Counted from the stretch's first letter, positions 9,619-17,776 are shown. The stretch: 55,088 nucleotides of DNA from an uncultured Treponema sp. (GCA_946628495.1 CAMOWQ010000002.1:1-55088), one strand, 5' to 3'. Numbers and translations: made by a program. The notes: a model not told the origin generated them from the sequence alone.

Positions 9619-9648
9619 TTTTAACTCCGTATGTTTTGGATTTTTAGA

Positions 9649-9951
9649 TTATTGAGGACTCTGAGAATCAGCTGATACGGCTGCATCGATTCTGTTCTGT
9701 TCATATTCTTTTGAAATATCCATCATGCCATGAATGAATTTTACATAGTATGATTTAAAGGCAGGATTTTTTATATATGCGGTACATCGCTCTACAACCT
9801 GATTTTCGCGCGAAGAATCAAAAACCGGCATATTATTCTTTTTTTTATAATCTGCAATCTGCACTACAAGATTCATGCGTTTTTCAAAAAGTTCCGCCAT
9901 CATCTTGTCTACTTTATTTATTTCTTCCCTTGCCTGTTCAAGTTTTGTCAT
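9649..9951 (-). CDS. Chorismate mutase, AroQ class (stand-alone)
   Basis: A 100-aa all-helical chorismate mutase that should form prephenate for Phe/Tyr synthesis. It follows the AroQ pattern: an N-terminal helix with Arg (LEQAREEINKVDKMM), the basic FEKRMNLVVQIADYKKKN, then the VFDSSRENQVVER block carrying the conserved RE pair. No dehydratase, dehydrogenase or DAHP synthase domain is attached. GGAG lies about 7 nt before the ATG. It sits 25 bp after the MgtC-like gene and 30 bp before aroC. The last residues (DAAVSADSQSPQ) look like a disordered tail. Confidence 0.88.
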   Translation of the reverse strand: MTKLEQAREEINKVDKMMAELFEKRMNLVVQIADYKKKNNMPVFDSSRENQVVERCTAYIKNPAFKSYYVKFIHGMMDISKEYEQNRIDAAVSADSQSPQ

Positions 9952-9976
9952 ATAATCTCCATGAAATCAAGTGATT

Positions 9977-10666
9977 TTACTTTCTAAGAACAGAAACTTC
10001 AATAACACCTTCGAATTTTGCAATTTTTTCTGTAAGGCCAATTAAATCCAAAGCATCGGGAGTTTTTACGCTGTAAGTCAGTGAAGTAACTTTATCAGGG
10101 ATTGAACTTGAAATATCCAGATCATGAACGATTATTCCGTATTCCGAAAGCGTTTTTCGCAATGCAAGCTCATCAATTTTGTAAAGATTTTCAGGATTAT
10201 GGAAATCAATCCGTATAAATTTGCGTTTTTCGGCAGGAAAAAATCTATGTTCAAGTTTGCCCATTACATAAACAAATGTAAGGCTTATTATAAGCGTAAT
10301 GATTGCAGGAATATAAAGGCCTACACCACAAGCAAGTCCCACTGCCGCAACCGTAAAAATGATTGCCGATGAAGTAAGCCCCCTGATATTCATGCCCTGA
10401 TGAAAAATTGCACCGGCTCCAAGAAAACCGATGCCTGTTACAACTGCAGCTATAACACGTCCAGGATCTCCGTTTACCGGTGAATTAGAAGCAACGTACA
10501 CCGAAAGAATGCCAAGCAGACAGGAAGAAACGCACAGCAAAATCAAAGTGCGCAAACCTACAGTATGATGCCTGATTTTTCTTTCAAGACCAAAACAGAA
10601 ACCACATACAAGGCTTACTAAAAGCCGCAAAAGGTAATCGTAATATATATTAGAAAAAAAAGTCAT
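9977..10666 (-). CDS. MgtC/SapB family membrane protein
   Basis: 229-aa membrane protein of the MgtC family, which is linked to magnesium limitation and, in some pathogens, to inhibition of ATP synthase. About five hydrophobic segments fill residues 8-150, with the family blocks GLERKIRHHTVGLRTL near residue 26 and GFLGAGAIFHQG near 78. A soluble C-terminal ACT-like region (about 150-229) follows, as in longer members. It is the first gene of the aro cluster, 25 bp before the chorismate mutase. No biochemical link to aromatic synthesis is known to me, so this may be simple co-transcription. Confidence 0.87.
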   Translation of the reverse strand: MTFFSNIYYDYLLRLLVSLVCGFCFGLERKIRHHTVGLRTLILLCVSSCLLGILSVYVASNSPVNGDPGRVIAAVVTGIGFLGAGAIFHQGMNIRGLTSSAIIFTVAAVGLACGVGLYIPAIITLIISLTFVYVMGKLEHRFFPAEKRKFIRIDFHNPENLYKIDELALRKTLSEYGIIVHDLDISSSIPDKVTSLTYSVKTPDALDLIGLTEKIAKFEGVIEVSVLRK

Positions 10667-10701
10667 AGGCTCATTCCGTTTATTTCAGTTTGATTTTTAA
10701 G

Positions 10702-10739
10702 CCGGCTCAAAAAATGGAAGTTATTAGAGCCGGTTTTTT
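10702..10739 (+). terminator. Hairpin with U-tract pointing right, between two minus-strand genes
   Basis: CCGGCTC (10702-10708) pairs with GAGCCGG (10727-10733), and six T follow on the plus strand. In plus orientation the stem extends by a G-T and two A-T pairs. Both flanking genes (10743-11477 and 9977-10666) are on the minus strand, where only a poor CTTAAAAATC follows the stem. It may still act as a weak terminator of the 10743-11477 gene, or block antisense transcription. Confidence 0.5.
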
Positions 10740-10742
10740 ATT

Positions 10743-11477
10743 TTATTTGAACAGAGAAAATCCTGTAGAAAGTTTTGCACCAACTTTATTCCAGGAAGTT
10801 GCCTGTTTTACACCGTATTTCAGTTTAGGCTCTTTTAAAGCATCAAAACTGCTTATCATCCAGCGGGCAATTTCCTGCTCATTCTTATAAAGTTCGTTTG
10901 TTGCGTTACATTGAGCAAGGAAAACTGTACACAACTGAGAATCTCCATAAAATGCCGCAATGTTTTCTGCAAGGGCAATAAAGGCACATTCCGAAGAAAT
11001 AACAATATTGCTTGCAGGCATGATACTTGTATTTTTATAAGAATAAGTGTGAATCATATCATATTTTGAAGGACACGAACGTACCAAAAAAGACAACGCC
11101 GTCTTTTCCTGCCTCTGATTCAATCTGAACAAGAATTCATTTATAAAAAGCTGATATCCGCTTATCATCATGTCTACCGCAGCAGAAACATTTTCCGTTT
11201 TATCTGTATCAAATTTTGCGGCATAAGCAGGAGCATCAAAATAAACAATAACTTCGTTTATATCCTGAATTTTTGTTTCGGCTTTTATTATAAGGGAACG
11301 GGCAGAAATTGCAGAACTTCTGTTCCAGCTTGTAGAATAAATTTCCTCTGCTTCAAAATTAGAAACATTAGAATCAGGCTTGCTTGCAACAAAAACCTTC
11401 CTGCCGGAATTAGCAAAAACTTCTGCAAATTCAAGACTGTCCGGCAAATCTTTTCCAATAATTAATGTATTTGACAT
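10743..11477 (-). CDS. Conserved hypothetical protein, possibly Rossmann-like
   Basis: I do not recognise a specific family. With ATG 11477 the protein has 244 aa. It begins with a short beta-strand-like stretch MSNTLIIGKDLPDSLEFAEV that resembles the start of a nucleotide-binding Rossmann fold. It contains ASKPDSN where a cofactor-selecting loop would sit and INEVIVYFDAPAYAAKFD near residue 85, as in degenerate short-chain dehydrogenases. No clear Tyr-x3-Lys catalytic pair is visible. No signal peptide or TM segment. TGTTATAAT on the minus strand lies 7 nt before the ATG, with no Shine-Dalgarno. The longer reading to 11507 would cross that promoter box. It is divergent from the symporter gene, with 60 bp between start codons. 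Confidence 0.6.
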   Translation of the reverse strand: MSNTLIIGKDLPDSLEFAEVFANSGRKVFVASKPDSNVSNFEAEEIYSTSWNRSSAISARSLIIKAETKIQDINEVIVYFDAPAYAAKFDTDKTENVSAAVDMMISGYQLFINEFLFRLNQRQEKTALSFLVRSCPSKYDMIHTYSYKNTSIMPASNIVISSECAFIALAENIAAFYGDSQLCTVFLAQCNATNELYKNEQEIARWMISSFDALKEPKLKYGVKQATSWNKVGAKLSTGFSLFK

Positions 11478-11484
11478 AGTTACA

Positions 11485-11493
11485 ATTATAACA
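11485..11493 (-). promoter_or_regulatory. Extended -10 (TGTTATAAT) of the 10743-11477 gene
   Basis: On the minus strand TGT directly precedes TATAAT, the extended -10 form that can work without a good -35. The ATG at 11477 begins 7 nt downstream, so the mRNA would have almost no leader. Confidence 0.55.
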
Positions 11494-11521
11494 AAGTCTA
11501 GTACCACATTCTAGAGTATTA

Positions 11522-11530
11522 TGGTATAAT
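11522..11530 (+). promoter_or_regulatory. Extended -10 (TGGTATAAT) of the symporter gene
   Basis: TGG plus TATAAT at 11525-11530 lies 7 nt before the ATG at 11538. It mirrors the box serving the divergent gene; the two -10 boxes lie about 35 bp apart, so the two polymerases probably compete. Confidence 0.55.
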
Positions 11531-11537
11531 AATTATT

Positions 11538-12767
11538 ATGAAAGTTTGGATAAAATATTTAATCGGAATTGCACTTGGAATTTTGAGCTCACTGATTCTC
11601 CCTATACAAAATCCTGTATGCGCCAGTGCCTTAGCATTTCTTACAAATCTGTTCATCAGATTCGGACGTTATATAGTCATACCTTTAATTTTCTTTACAG
11701 GAATCGTTTCAATAAACAAATTAAGAACTTCAAAACTTCTTGTAAAAACAACATTATGGACTTTTACACTTATAATTCTTTCTTCTTTGCTTCTTACATT
11801 AATAGGTTTAATTTCCATCGTACTTATAAAATTGCCGCGTATTCCAATTACAGCAGACACAATCGCCGAAGTTCCAGGAATTGATGTAAAAAATCTTGTA
11901 CTTTCACTTTTTCCTGATTCCGCATTTGCTGCCTTACACGAAGGTTCATTTCTTTTAACTTCATGCCTTTTTGCAGCGGCAATAGGTTGGGCAAGTGCTT
12001 CAGATTTTACTGCTTACAGACCTGTTTTTTCACTGGTAAATTCATTTTCAAAACTTTTTTATAATATTGCAGCATTCTTTACAGAAATTATGTCTGTTTG
12101 TGTAATTGCAATTATGTGCAATAAAATGATTTCGTTCAGAAACACACTTTCGACAGGAATCTATACACCAATTATCATAATGCTTTTTGTAGATTTCTTA
12201 ATCGTTACAGGTATAATTTATCCTCTTATCCTAAAATTCCTTTGCCACGATCCGCATCCATACCGTGTAATATTTGCAAGCCTTGCACCAATCATGCTTG
12301 CATTCGTTGGCGGTGATGCAAACCTGAGCATTCCGCTGAACATAAGGCACGGTAAAGAAAGCCTTGGAATCCGCAGACGCATAAACGGTTTTACATTCCC
12401 GTTATTTTCTATATTTGCACGCGGTGGTTCTGCTCTTGTAAGCGTAATATGTTTTATCGTAATCTGGAGATCTTATTCTACGCTTACAATTCCTTTTTAT
12501 GATATACTATGGATTGCAGGCCTTTCGTTTGGACTATCATTCTTACTGGGAGGCATTCCTTCTGGCGGAACATACATTCTGTTAACAATTCTCTGTTCTC
12601 GATATGGACGCGGATTTGAAAACAGTTTTCTTATGCTTGAACCAGCTTCTATAATCATCTGTTCGTTTGCAACAATGTTTGATTGTGTAACAACAATGGT
12701 TGGAAGTTATATCGTAGCGGTAAAAACAAAAATGATTGAACATTATTCAATTACACACTTTATTTAA
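11538..12767 (+). CDS. Dicarboxylate/amino acid:cation symporter (SLC1/DAACS family)
   Basis: 409-aa inner-membrane transporter of the sodium/proton:dicarboxylate or amino acid symporter family. Eight or more hydrophobic segments are visible, beginning at residue 5. Family-like regions: FIRFGRYIVIPLIFFTGIVS near residue 39, the re-entrant region with IFARGGSALVSVI near residue 290, and GGIPSGGTYILL near residue 335. The late motif, usually D-x3-T-x2-N-V-x-G-D, appears only as MFDCVTTMVGSYI: the Asp is kept but the Asn and final Asp are not. Substrate range may therefore differ from GltP/DctA. No Shine-Dalgarno; a promoter box abuts the start. Confidence 0.82.
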   Translation: MKVWIKYLIGIALGILSSLILPIQNPVCASALAFLTNLFIRFGRYIVIPLIFFTGIVSINKLRTSKLLVKTTLWTFTLIILSSLLLTLIGLISIVLIKLPRIPITADTIAEVPGIDVKNLVLSLFPDSAFAALHEGSFLLTSCLFAAAIGWASASDFTAYRPVFSLVNSFSKLFYNIAAFFTEIMSVCVIAIMCNKMISFRNTLSTGIYTPIIIMLFVDFLIVTGIIYPLILKFLCHDPHPYRVIFASLAPIMLAFVGGDANLSIPLNIRHGKESLGIRRRINGFTFPLFSIFARGGSALVSVICFIVIWRSYSTLTIPFYDILWIAGLSFGLSFLLGGIPSGGTYILLTILCSRYGRGFENSFLMLEPASIIICSFATMFDCVTTMVGSYIVAVKTKMIEHYSITHFI

Positions 12768-12851
12768 TAAATAGATTATTTTTCAGGAGAGAACTGGAGT
12801 TTAGTTTTTGATTAGAAATCTTTAAGAGTGGATTACCAAAATATAATATTC

Positions 12852-12860
12852 TGTTATAAT
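12852..12860 (+). promoter_or_regulatory. Extended -10 (TGTTATAAT) of the PilZ-like gene
   Basis: TGT followed by TATAAT (12855-12860). A Shine-Dalgarno GGAGG at 12870-12874 and the GTG start at 12881 follow, so this gene has a short normal leader, unlike its neighbours. Confidence 0.55.
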
Positions 12861-12880
12861 TAAAAAAGTGGAGGATTTTA

Positions 12881-13783
12881 GTGGCTATTACGCTGAATGA
12901 GATTGCAACAGGTCGCAAAACATTTTTTATTGCACCAGATACAAGTCTTATGCCTGAATCTTTTCTGGAAGATTTTTTTGCATTAGGATATGAATGCTAC
13001 TATATCGAAAATGACAAAAAAATAAATCTTAGAAAGAAACTCGATGTATTGATTTCGCTTTTTCATGATGTAATTATCTTTTTTAATATCGACGCAGAAA
13101 TTAACGGTATTGACGAATGGACTGTATTCATTAGAAATCTTATTGACTCATATAATAATCAGGCTGAAATCGGAATTTTGTATACAAAGCGTCAGAACAA
13201 AAACGACAGAATAATGCTCGAAAGAAAATACCTCTACGAAATGGGTCTTAGCTGCGGTTGTATTCAGCTTGAACATCAGAAAAAGAATAACTTTGAAATT
13301 ATAGAAAAAATTCTTTATATGAATCAGGCACAGGGTAGGCGTAAAACAATTCGTGCAATCTGTCCTAAATCCTGCACTTTTAGTTTTACAATTGACGAAC
13401 GCAACTACAGCGGCAATCTTCAGGATATAAGCCTTTCGCATTTTTCGTTTACATGTCCAGAAGGATATTTTAACTCGCAGATGTACGAAAAAATCGAAGA
13501 CATTCATTTTAACATCAAAGGATATATTTTCCGTTCAAGTGCTATCCTTATTATGAAACGTAATTTGAATTTTGAAACACTTTATATCATGGCATTTTTA
13601 TCTTCTACAGGTACAAACGGTCTTGATGAACGCATTAGAGTCCAGCTTATTCCAAATATCTATCAATTGATGTCTACGAATTTTAAAACAATGATGAATC
13701 AGGTTTATGCAAAAATGGGACTTGGCGTAACAAACACTTCTCATATAGAAATTGCAGACTCAACCGAAGACGATTTTTCGTGA
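12881..13783 (+). CDS. PilZ-domain-like protein
   Basis: 300-aa soluble protein with a GTG start and GGAGG 6 nt upstream. The N-terminal half (about 1-150) is unrecognised, with a receiver-like alternation of strands and helices (TFFIAPDTSLMPESFLEDFF, then DVIIFFNIDAEING). Residues about 150-260 resemble a PilZ domain: GRRKTIRAICP matches the Arg-rich entry (R-x3-R) and LQDISLSHFSF matches D-x-S-x2-G except that the final Gly is Phe. PilZ domains bind cyclic di-GMP, but with that residue changed binding is uncertain. The EAL-domain gene at 28.2-31.1 kb shows that c-di-GMP turnover is encoded nearby. It precedes tex by 69 bp. Confidence 0.55.
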   Translation: MAITLNEIATGRKTFFIAPDTSLMPESFLEDFFALGYECYYIENDKKINLRKKLDVLISLFHDVIIFFNIDAEINGIDEWTVFIRNLIDSYNNQAEIGILYTKRQNKNDRIMLERKYLYEMGLSCGCIQLEHQKKNNFEIIEKILYMNQAQGRRKTIRAICPKSCTFSFTIDERNYSGNLQDISLSHFSFTCPEGYFNSQMYEKIEDIHFNIKGYIFRSSAILIMKRNLNFETLYIMAFLSSTGTNGLDERIRVQLIPNIYQLMSTNFKTMMNQVYAKMGLGVTNTSHIEIADSTEDDFS

Positions 13784-13814
13784 TGATTTTTGCATTTTAG
13801 CAGCTTATTTTATA

Positions 13815-13843
13815 TTTACAGTTCCTTTGTTTTTCCTTAAAAT
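13815..13843 (+). promoter_or_regulatory. Putative sigma-70 promoter of tex
   Basis: TTTACA at 13815-13820 and TAAAAT at 13838-13843 are 17 bp apart. The tex ATG at 13853 is 9 nt after the -10 box with no Shine-Dalgarno, again nearly leaderless. Confidence 0.55.
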
Positions 13844-13852
13844 GACAAAACT

Positions 13853-16249
13853 ATGGAATTTACACAAGAATCAATTGACGCACTCGTTGTTAACGAAGTG
13901 GAAATCATGAAAAAAATTGCCACAGAATTGAATATTCGCGTGGCACAAGTCAGTGCAGTTATCAGCCTTATTGAAGAAGGTTGTACAATTGCCTTTATCA
14001 GCCGATACCGAAAAGATAAAACAGACAATCTTGATGAAGTTCAGGTTCGTGACTGCGACCATCTTTTCAAATCATATAAGAATCTTGAAGAACGTCGACT
14101 GGAAATTGTAAAAGGCGTTTTTGCTCAGGGAAAACTTACAGAAAGCCTTTACAATGCTATTATGTCTGCCACAACTCTTACAGCTCTTGAAGATTTGTGG
14201 GCACCATTCAAGAAAAAGAAGAAGACACGCGGTATGGTCGCTGCAGAAAAAGGTCTTGAACCGCTTGCAGATGCAATGCTCACAATGAATGATGCAGACA
14301 TCGAAAAAGAAGCAGAAAAATACATCAAAACAGACAACGAAGATTCTGCCCTGAATGTTGAAACAGCAGCCGAAGCTCTTGCTGGTGCGCAGGATATTAT
14401 TGCAGAACGCGTTAGTCAGGATACAGCAAACCGCGAATCTGTTCATAAGCTTTATATTCAGGACGGATTTATTGTTACAAAAGGTATTGTTCCAGACGGA
14501 CAGGATGAAGAAACTGCACAGAAAACTTCTACTTACCAGATGTACTGGGATTATAAAGAACCTTTAAGTCAGGTAAAACCACACAGAATTCTTGCCATTA
14601 ACCGTGGTGAACGCGAAGGAGCTCTTGAAGTTACAATCGATGTAAATGTTGATTCTGCTGTTGAAATGCTTCAGAAAAAAGCTGTAATCAATAATAACTA
14701 TCATAAAGATGCAATCGAAGACGGTGTTGTAAGACTTCTTTCACCGGCAGTTGTTAGAGAAATCCGCAGCGACGAAGCTGATTCTGCAGATGCACATGGA
14801 ATTGGTGTATTCAGCGAAAACCTTAAAAACCTTTTGATGACACAGCCAATTAAAGGAAGCCGCGTTCTTGGTGTTGACCCTGGATACAGAAACGGAACAA
14901 AATGTGCCGCTTTGGACGAAACAGGAAAATATCTTGGATTCTTTAAGATTTTCCAGGAACAGGATCCAAAAGGCGCATACGACGCAATTAACGATGCAAT
15001 TGATAAATATGACATTCAGGTTCTTGCAGTTGGAAACGGAACAGGAAGTCAGGAAGTTCAGGCAATTGTAAGCAAGGTAATCAGCGAAAACTATGCAGAC
15101 TCTGATGTAAAATACACTGTAGTTGATGAATCTGGTGCTTCTGTTTATTCAGCAAGCCCTGTTGCTACCGAAGAATTCCCTGATTTGGACGTTATGATTC
15201 GTGGTGCAATCTCTATGGGACGCCGTTTGCAGGATCCGCTTGCAGAACTTGTTAAAATTGACCCTAAAGCTATTGGTGTTGGTCTTTATCAGCATGATGT
15301 AAATCAGAAGAAACTTGCAGAACAGCTTGATGAAGTTGTAAGTTCTGTTGTAAACAACGTTGGTGTAAACCTTAACACCGCTTCTTACATGCTTTTGAAA
15401 TATGTTTCTGGTATTAATATTTCTACTGCAAAAAAGATTGTTGCATATCGCGATGCCAACGGAAAAATTACAAGCCGCGAAGATTTAAAGAAAGTTCCTG
15501 GACTTGGACCAAAGGCATTTGAACAGTGCGCAGGATTCCTTAAAATTGCAGAAAGCTCTGACCCTCTTGATAACACATGGGTTCATCCGGAAAATTATGA
15601 TACAGCACGCGAAGTTCTGCCATTAATTCAGAAAGGTGAAAAAATTTCTGCTGATATGATTAAACAGCTTGCCGAAAAATACAATCTTGGTGAAACTACC
15701 GTTCGTGATATTGTAGACGAACTTCAGAAACCAAACCGCGACCCACGCGACGGCTACCCGGCTCCAATCATGCAGAAAGGCGTACTTCAGTTTGAAGACC
15801 TTAAAGAAGGCATGAAAGTTACAGGTAAAATTAAAAACGTTGTAGACTTTGGTGCATTCGTTGATATCGGTTTGCACGAAACTGGTTTGGTACACCTTAG
15901 CGAAATGAGCGACAACTATGTTGAAAATCCAATGGATGTTGTAAAAGTTGGCGATGTATTCGAATTTACTATCATCCAGCTTGATGTAGACAGAAGAAGA
16001 ATAGGTCTTTCGCTTAAATCTGATGCAGCTAGCAGAATTGGAAGCATTGCAAAACCAGGTGCAAAATCTGAAAACGGAGAAGGCAGCGGAAAGAAACGCG
16101 TTGTTGTAGTAAAGAAGGGAAGTTCTTCCAGCAACCGCAGCGGCGACTTTAACAAAAACCGCAGCAACGATAACCGTTCAAGAAATCAGAATTCTGGTTC
16201 TGATGATGGAATGAGTTACAATCCGTTTGCAGCATTCTTTAATAAATAA
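13853..16249 (+). CDS. tex: Tex family transcription accessory / S1 RNA-binding protein
   Basis: 798-aa nucleic-acid-binding protein related to bacterial Tex and eukaryotic Spt6, thought to act in transcription. Layout: an N-terminal helical region with SRYRKDKTDNLDEVQVRD near residue 45; a YqgF/RNase H-like domain starting RVLGVDPGYRNGTKCAALD near residue 338; helix-hairpin-helix repeats around GINISTAKKIVAYRD and KKVPGLGPKAFEQCAGFLKI (residues 520-560); and an S1 domain from GMKVTGKIKNVVDFGAFVDI to RIGLSLKS (about 653-723). The last 70 residues form a Lys/Arg/Ser/Asn-rich disordered tail with several NRS/NRSR units, a plausible extra RNA-binding extension. Confidence 0.95.
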   Translation: MEFTQESIDALVVNEVEIMKKIATELNIRVAQVSAVISLIEEGCTIAFISRYRKDKTDNLDEVQVRDCDHLFKSYKNLEERRLEIVKGVFAQGKLTESLYNAIMSATTLTALEDLWAPFKKKKKTRGMVAAEKGLEPLADAMLTMNDADIEKEAEKYIKTDNEDSALNVETAAEALAGAQDIIAERVSQDTANRESVHKLYIQDGFIVTKGIVPDGQDEETAQKTSTYQMYWDYKEPLSQVKPHRILAINRGEREGALEVTIDVNVDSAVEMLQKKAVINNNYHKDAIEDGVVRLLSPAVVREIRSDEADSADAHGIGVFSENLKNLLMTQPIKGSRVLGVDPGYRNGTKCAALDETGKYLGFFKIFQEQDPKGAYDAINDAIDKYDIQVLAVGNGTGSQEVQAIVSKVISENYADSDVKYTVVDESGASVYSASPVATEEFPDLDVMIRGAISMGRRLQDPLAELVKIDPKAIGVGLYQHDVNQKKLAEQLDEVVSSVVNNVGVNLNTASYMLLKYVSGINISTAKKIVAYRDANGKITSREDLKKVPGLGPKAFEQCAGFLKIAESSDPLDNTWVHPENYDTAREVLPLIQKGEKISADMIKQLAEKYNLGETTVRDIVDELQKPNRDPRDGYPAPIMQKGVLQFEDLKEGMKVTGKIKNVVDFGAFVDIGLHETGLVHLSEMSDNYVENPMDVVKVGDVFEFTIIQLDVDRRRIGLSLKSDAASRIGSIAKPGAKSENGEGSGKKRVVVVKKGSSSSNRSGDFNKNRSNDNRSRNQNSGSDDGMSYNPFAAFFNK

Positions 16250-16264
16250 AAAATCAAATTATAA

Positions 16265-16440
16265 ACAATCCAGCTGCGCCGAGCGTGAAACCGCGCCGGA
16301 GGCGGCCACTAGAGCGAGCAGCGTTTACGATGGTTGAGCATGGCGAAACTGTCGTAAACGCTGCGAGTGAAGCGGCTGAGGGTTACCGAACGGTGGAAGG
16401 CGAGTTGGTAGAGGGACTGCGCCATAATTCCTGCCGGCGT
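16265..16440 (+). repeat. GC-rich REP-like palindromic island
   Basis: The 110 bases at 16271-16380 are 63% G+C, clearly above the surrounding genes. GCAGCGTTTACGA (16318-16330) and TCGTAAACGCTGC (16352-16364) form a perfect 13-bp inverted repeat. The 21-nt loop is itself palindromic (GTT-GA-GC-ATG-GC-GA-AAC). From memory, GGTTGAGC...GCGAAAC resembles palindromes dispersed in several bacterial genomes; I cannot confirm the family here. The block runs into the 3' end of the metallophosphoesterase gene. An ORF across it on the plus strand (16285-16485) looks like a by-product of the composition. Confidence 0.6.
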
Positions 16441-17045
16441 TTTTCGTCTAAAGCAATCCATTCTTTTAAAGAAAGCGGTGTATAATCGCTGAACATACAG
16501 AAACAATTTATTAAATTGCACGGAATTTTACGTTCGCGGCCTTTTGAATCGATAACCTGAGTTTCGCGGGTTTGACGGATATAGCTGTTTATGCAAGTTT
16601 CATCGTGCGTATTGTGAACATGCCCGTAAAGCATATAAGTTTGTGGAGAACCGTCGCTTTTCAGCTGATACTGATGGTTATAGCATAAAATAGGGTAGTG
16701 ACTTGCAACTACAGTGCGCCCGTGGTCGTCGAATTCGGCATAAGGCTTTACCCATTCAAAGCGGTTCATATCTACACCAGATTTATTAAGCCATACATAA
16801 TCGTGATTGCCTTCTATAAGACAGATTTTTCCTTTTAGCTGATGTAAAATGCGGTTTACCTGCTCGGGTTCTTTTGAACCGATAAAATCGCCAAGAACTA
16901 TTACGATATCTCCGCCGCGTATTTTATTGTTCCAGCGTTCTATCATATAACGGTTCATTTCGTCGCCGCTTGGAAAATTCCGTTTGTCGTGTTTTTCTAT
17001 TAATGTATCTTGAAAAAAATGAAGGTCAGCAATGTACAATTTCAT
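16383..17045 (-). CDS. Calcineurin-like metallophosphoesterase
   Basis: 220-aa cytoplasmic phosphoesterase of the YfcE/MJ0936-like type. Metal-binding motifs: ADLHF near residue 6 (D-x-H), VLGDFIGS near residue 51 (GD), EGNHDYVW near residue 77 (GNHD), SHYPI near residue 114, and YGHVHN near residue 139 (GHxH). The substrate (a phosphodiester or nucleotide) cannot be told. The last dozen codons, LWRSPSTNSPSTVR, are encoded by the neighbouring GC-rich repeat, so the natural C-terminus was probably rewritten by that element. It lies 32 bp after the DUF624 gene on the same strand. Confidence 0.85.
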   Translation of the reverse strand: MKLYIADLHFFQDTLIEKHDKRNFPSGDEMNRYMIERWNNKIRGGDIVIVLGDFIGSKEPEQVNRILHQLKGKICLIEGNHDYVWLNKSGVDMNRFEWVKPYAEFDDHGRTVVASHYPILCYNHQYQLKSDGSPQTYMLYGHVHNTHDETCINSYIRQTRETQVIDSKGRERKIPCNLINCFCMFSDYTPLSLKEWIALDEKRRQELWRSPSTNSPSTVR

Positions 17046-17077
17046 AAAATGAATATCGGTGGCAAGTGTGGGCGACG

Positions 17078-17686
17078 TTAAGTATTTTCGATTTTAAGGA
17101 AGATTTTTTTTGCAATGCCGCTTATCGTAAGAATAATGAATTCGGGGCCGAATAGTATGCCTGCAATCTGTGTCCAGCGGTTGAACATTATAATAAGCAC
17201 TTCGAGAGCAACAAGAGCAAGAATAAGAACGGAACGGCCAAAATACTGCATGAAAATTCCAAACGAATTGCGAACGGTATTTTTTAAGGTGTTTTCGTAA
17301 CGTGCAAGCAATGGATATGCATACAACGAAAGGCTTGCGAAAACCGCAGTAACGACTATGCATCCTATTAGTGCCAGTGTGTTTACATCGTCGGCCTTTA
17401 AGCAAACCTGCCAGGCAAGAAACAGAAGATAGATTACCGGCATGGAAATGCACCAGAGGATTGTTCCCTGCTTAAAATTGTCGCGGAAGGCCTTAAAAAA
17501 GGATTTTGCAATATAACCTTCTTCGTCATCAACCATTTTTAACGATACATAAAACGCTGCACAAGTTGAAGCGCCGATTGTTATGATTGGAAGGCTGCAT
17601 AATATCCATAAAAGATTCAGGACAAAAACATCTGCCGCCTTGCTTACGAATTTAAAGAATTTACTGTCGATACTAAAAAATGCCAT
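17078..17686 (-). CDS. YesL-type membrane protein (DUF624)
   Basis: 202-aa integral membrane protein of the DUF624 family, often encoded beside LplABC-type sugar importers (yesL in Bacillus); its molecular role is unknown. About five hydrophobic segments are visible, including VFVLNLLWILCSLPIITIGA near residue 19, whose LCSLPIxTIGASTxA block is the family hallmark. The location just downstream of the sugar-binding protein and permeases, in the same orientation, fits that association. A strong hairpin lies between it and the importer genes, so it probably receives only read-through or has its own promoter. Confidence 0.85.
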   Translation of the reverse strand: MAFFSIDSKFFKFVSKAADVFVLNLLWILCSLPIITIGASTCAAFYVSLKMVDDEEGYIAKSFFKAFRDNFKQGTILWCISMPVIYLLFLAWQVCLKADDVNTLALIGCIVVTAVFASLSLYAYPLLARYENTLKNTVRNSFGIFMQYFGRSVLILALVALEVLIIMFNRWTQIAGILFGPEFIILTISGIAKKIFLKIENT

Positions 17687-17716
17687 ACTTTTCTAATAAT
17701 AAACTAAAACAAAACT

Positions 17717-17761
17717 CCCCGGCAATATCAAATTCCTTATAAAAATCTGATATAACCGGGG
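17717..17761 (-). terminator. Rho-independent terminator after the sugar-importer operon
   Basis: CCCCGG (17717-17722) with CCGGGG (17756-17761), plus ATATCA (17725-17730) with TGATAT (17748-17753), form a long two-part stem. On the minus strand it is followed by AGTTTTGTTTTAGTTT. It ends transcription coming from the solute-binding protein gene. Confidence 0.75.
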
Positions 17762-17776
17762 AAGTTCTAAATTGAT

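Noticed and set aside
16285-16485. Plus-strand 66-aa ORF over the GC-rich island and the metallophosphoesterase 3' end
   Set aside because: It lies antisense to a well-supported gene and inside a palindromic repeat, has no Shine-Dalgarno, and its Arg/Glu-rich product reflects base composition.
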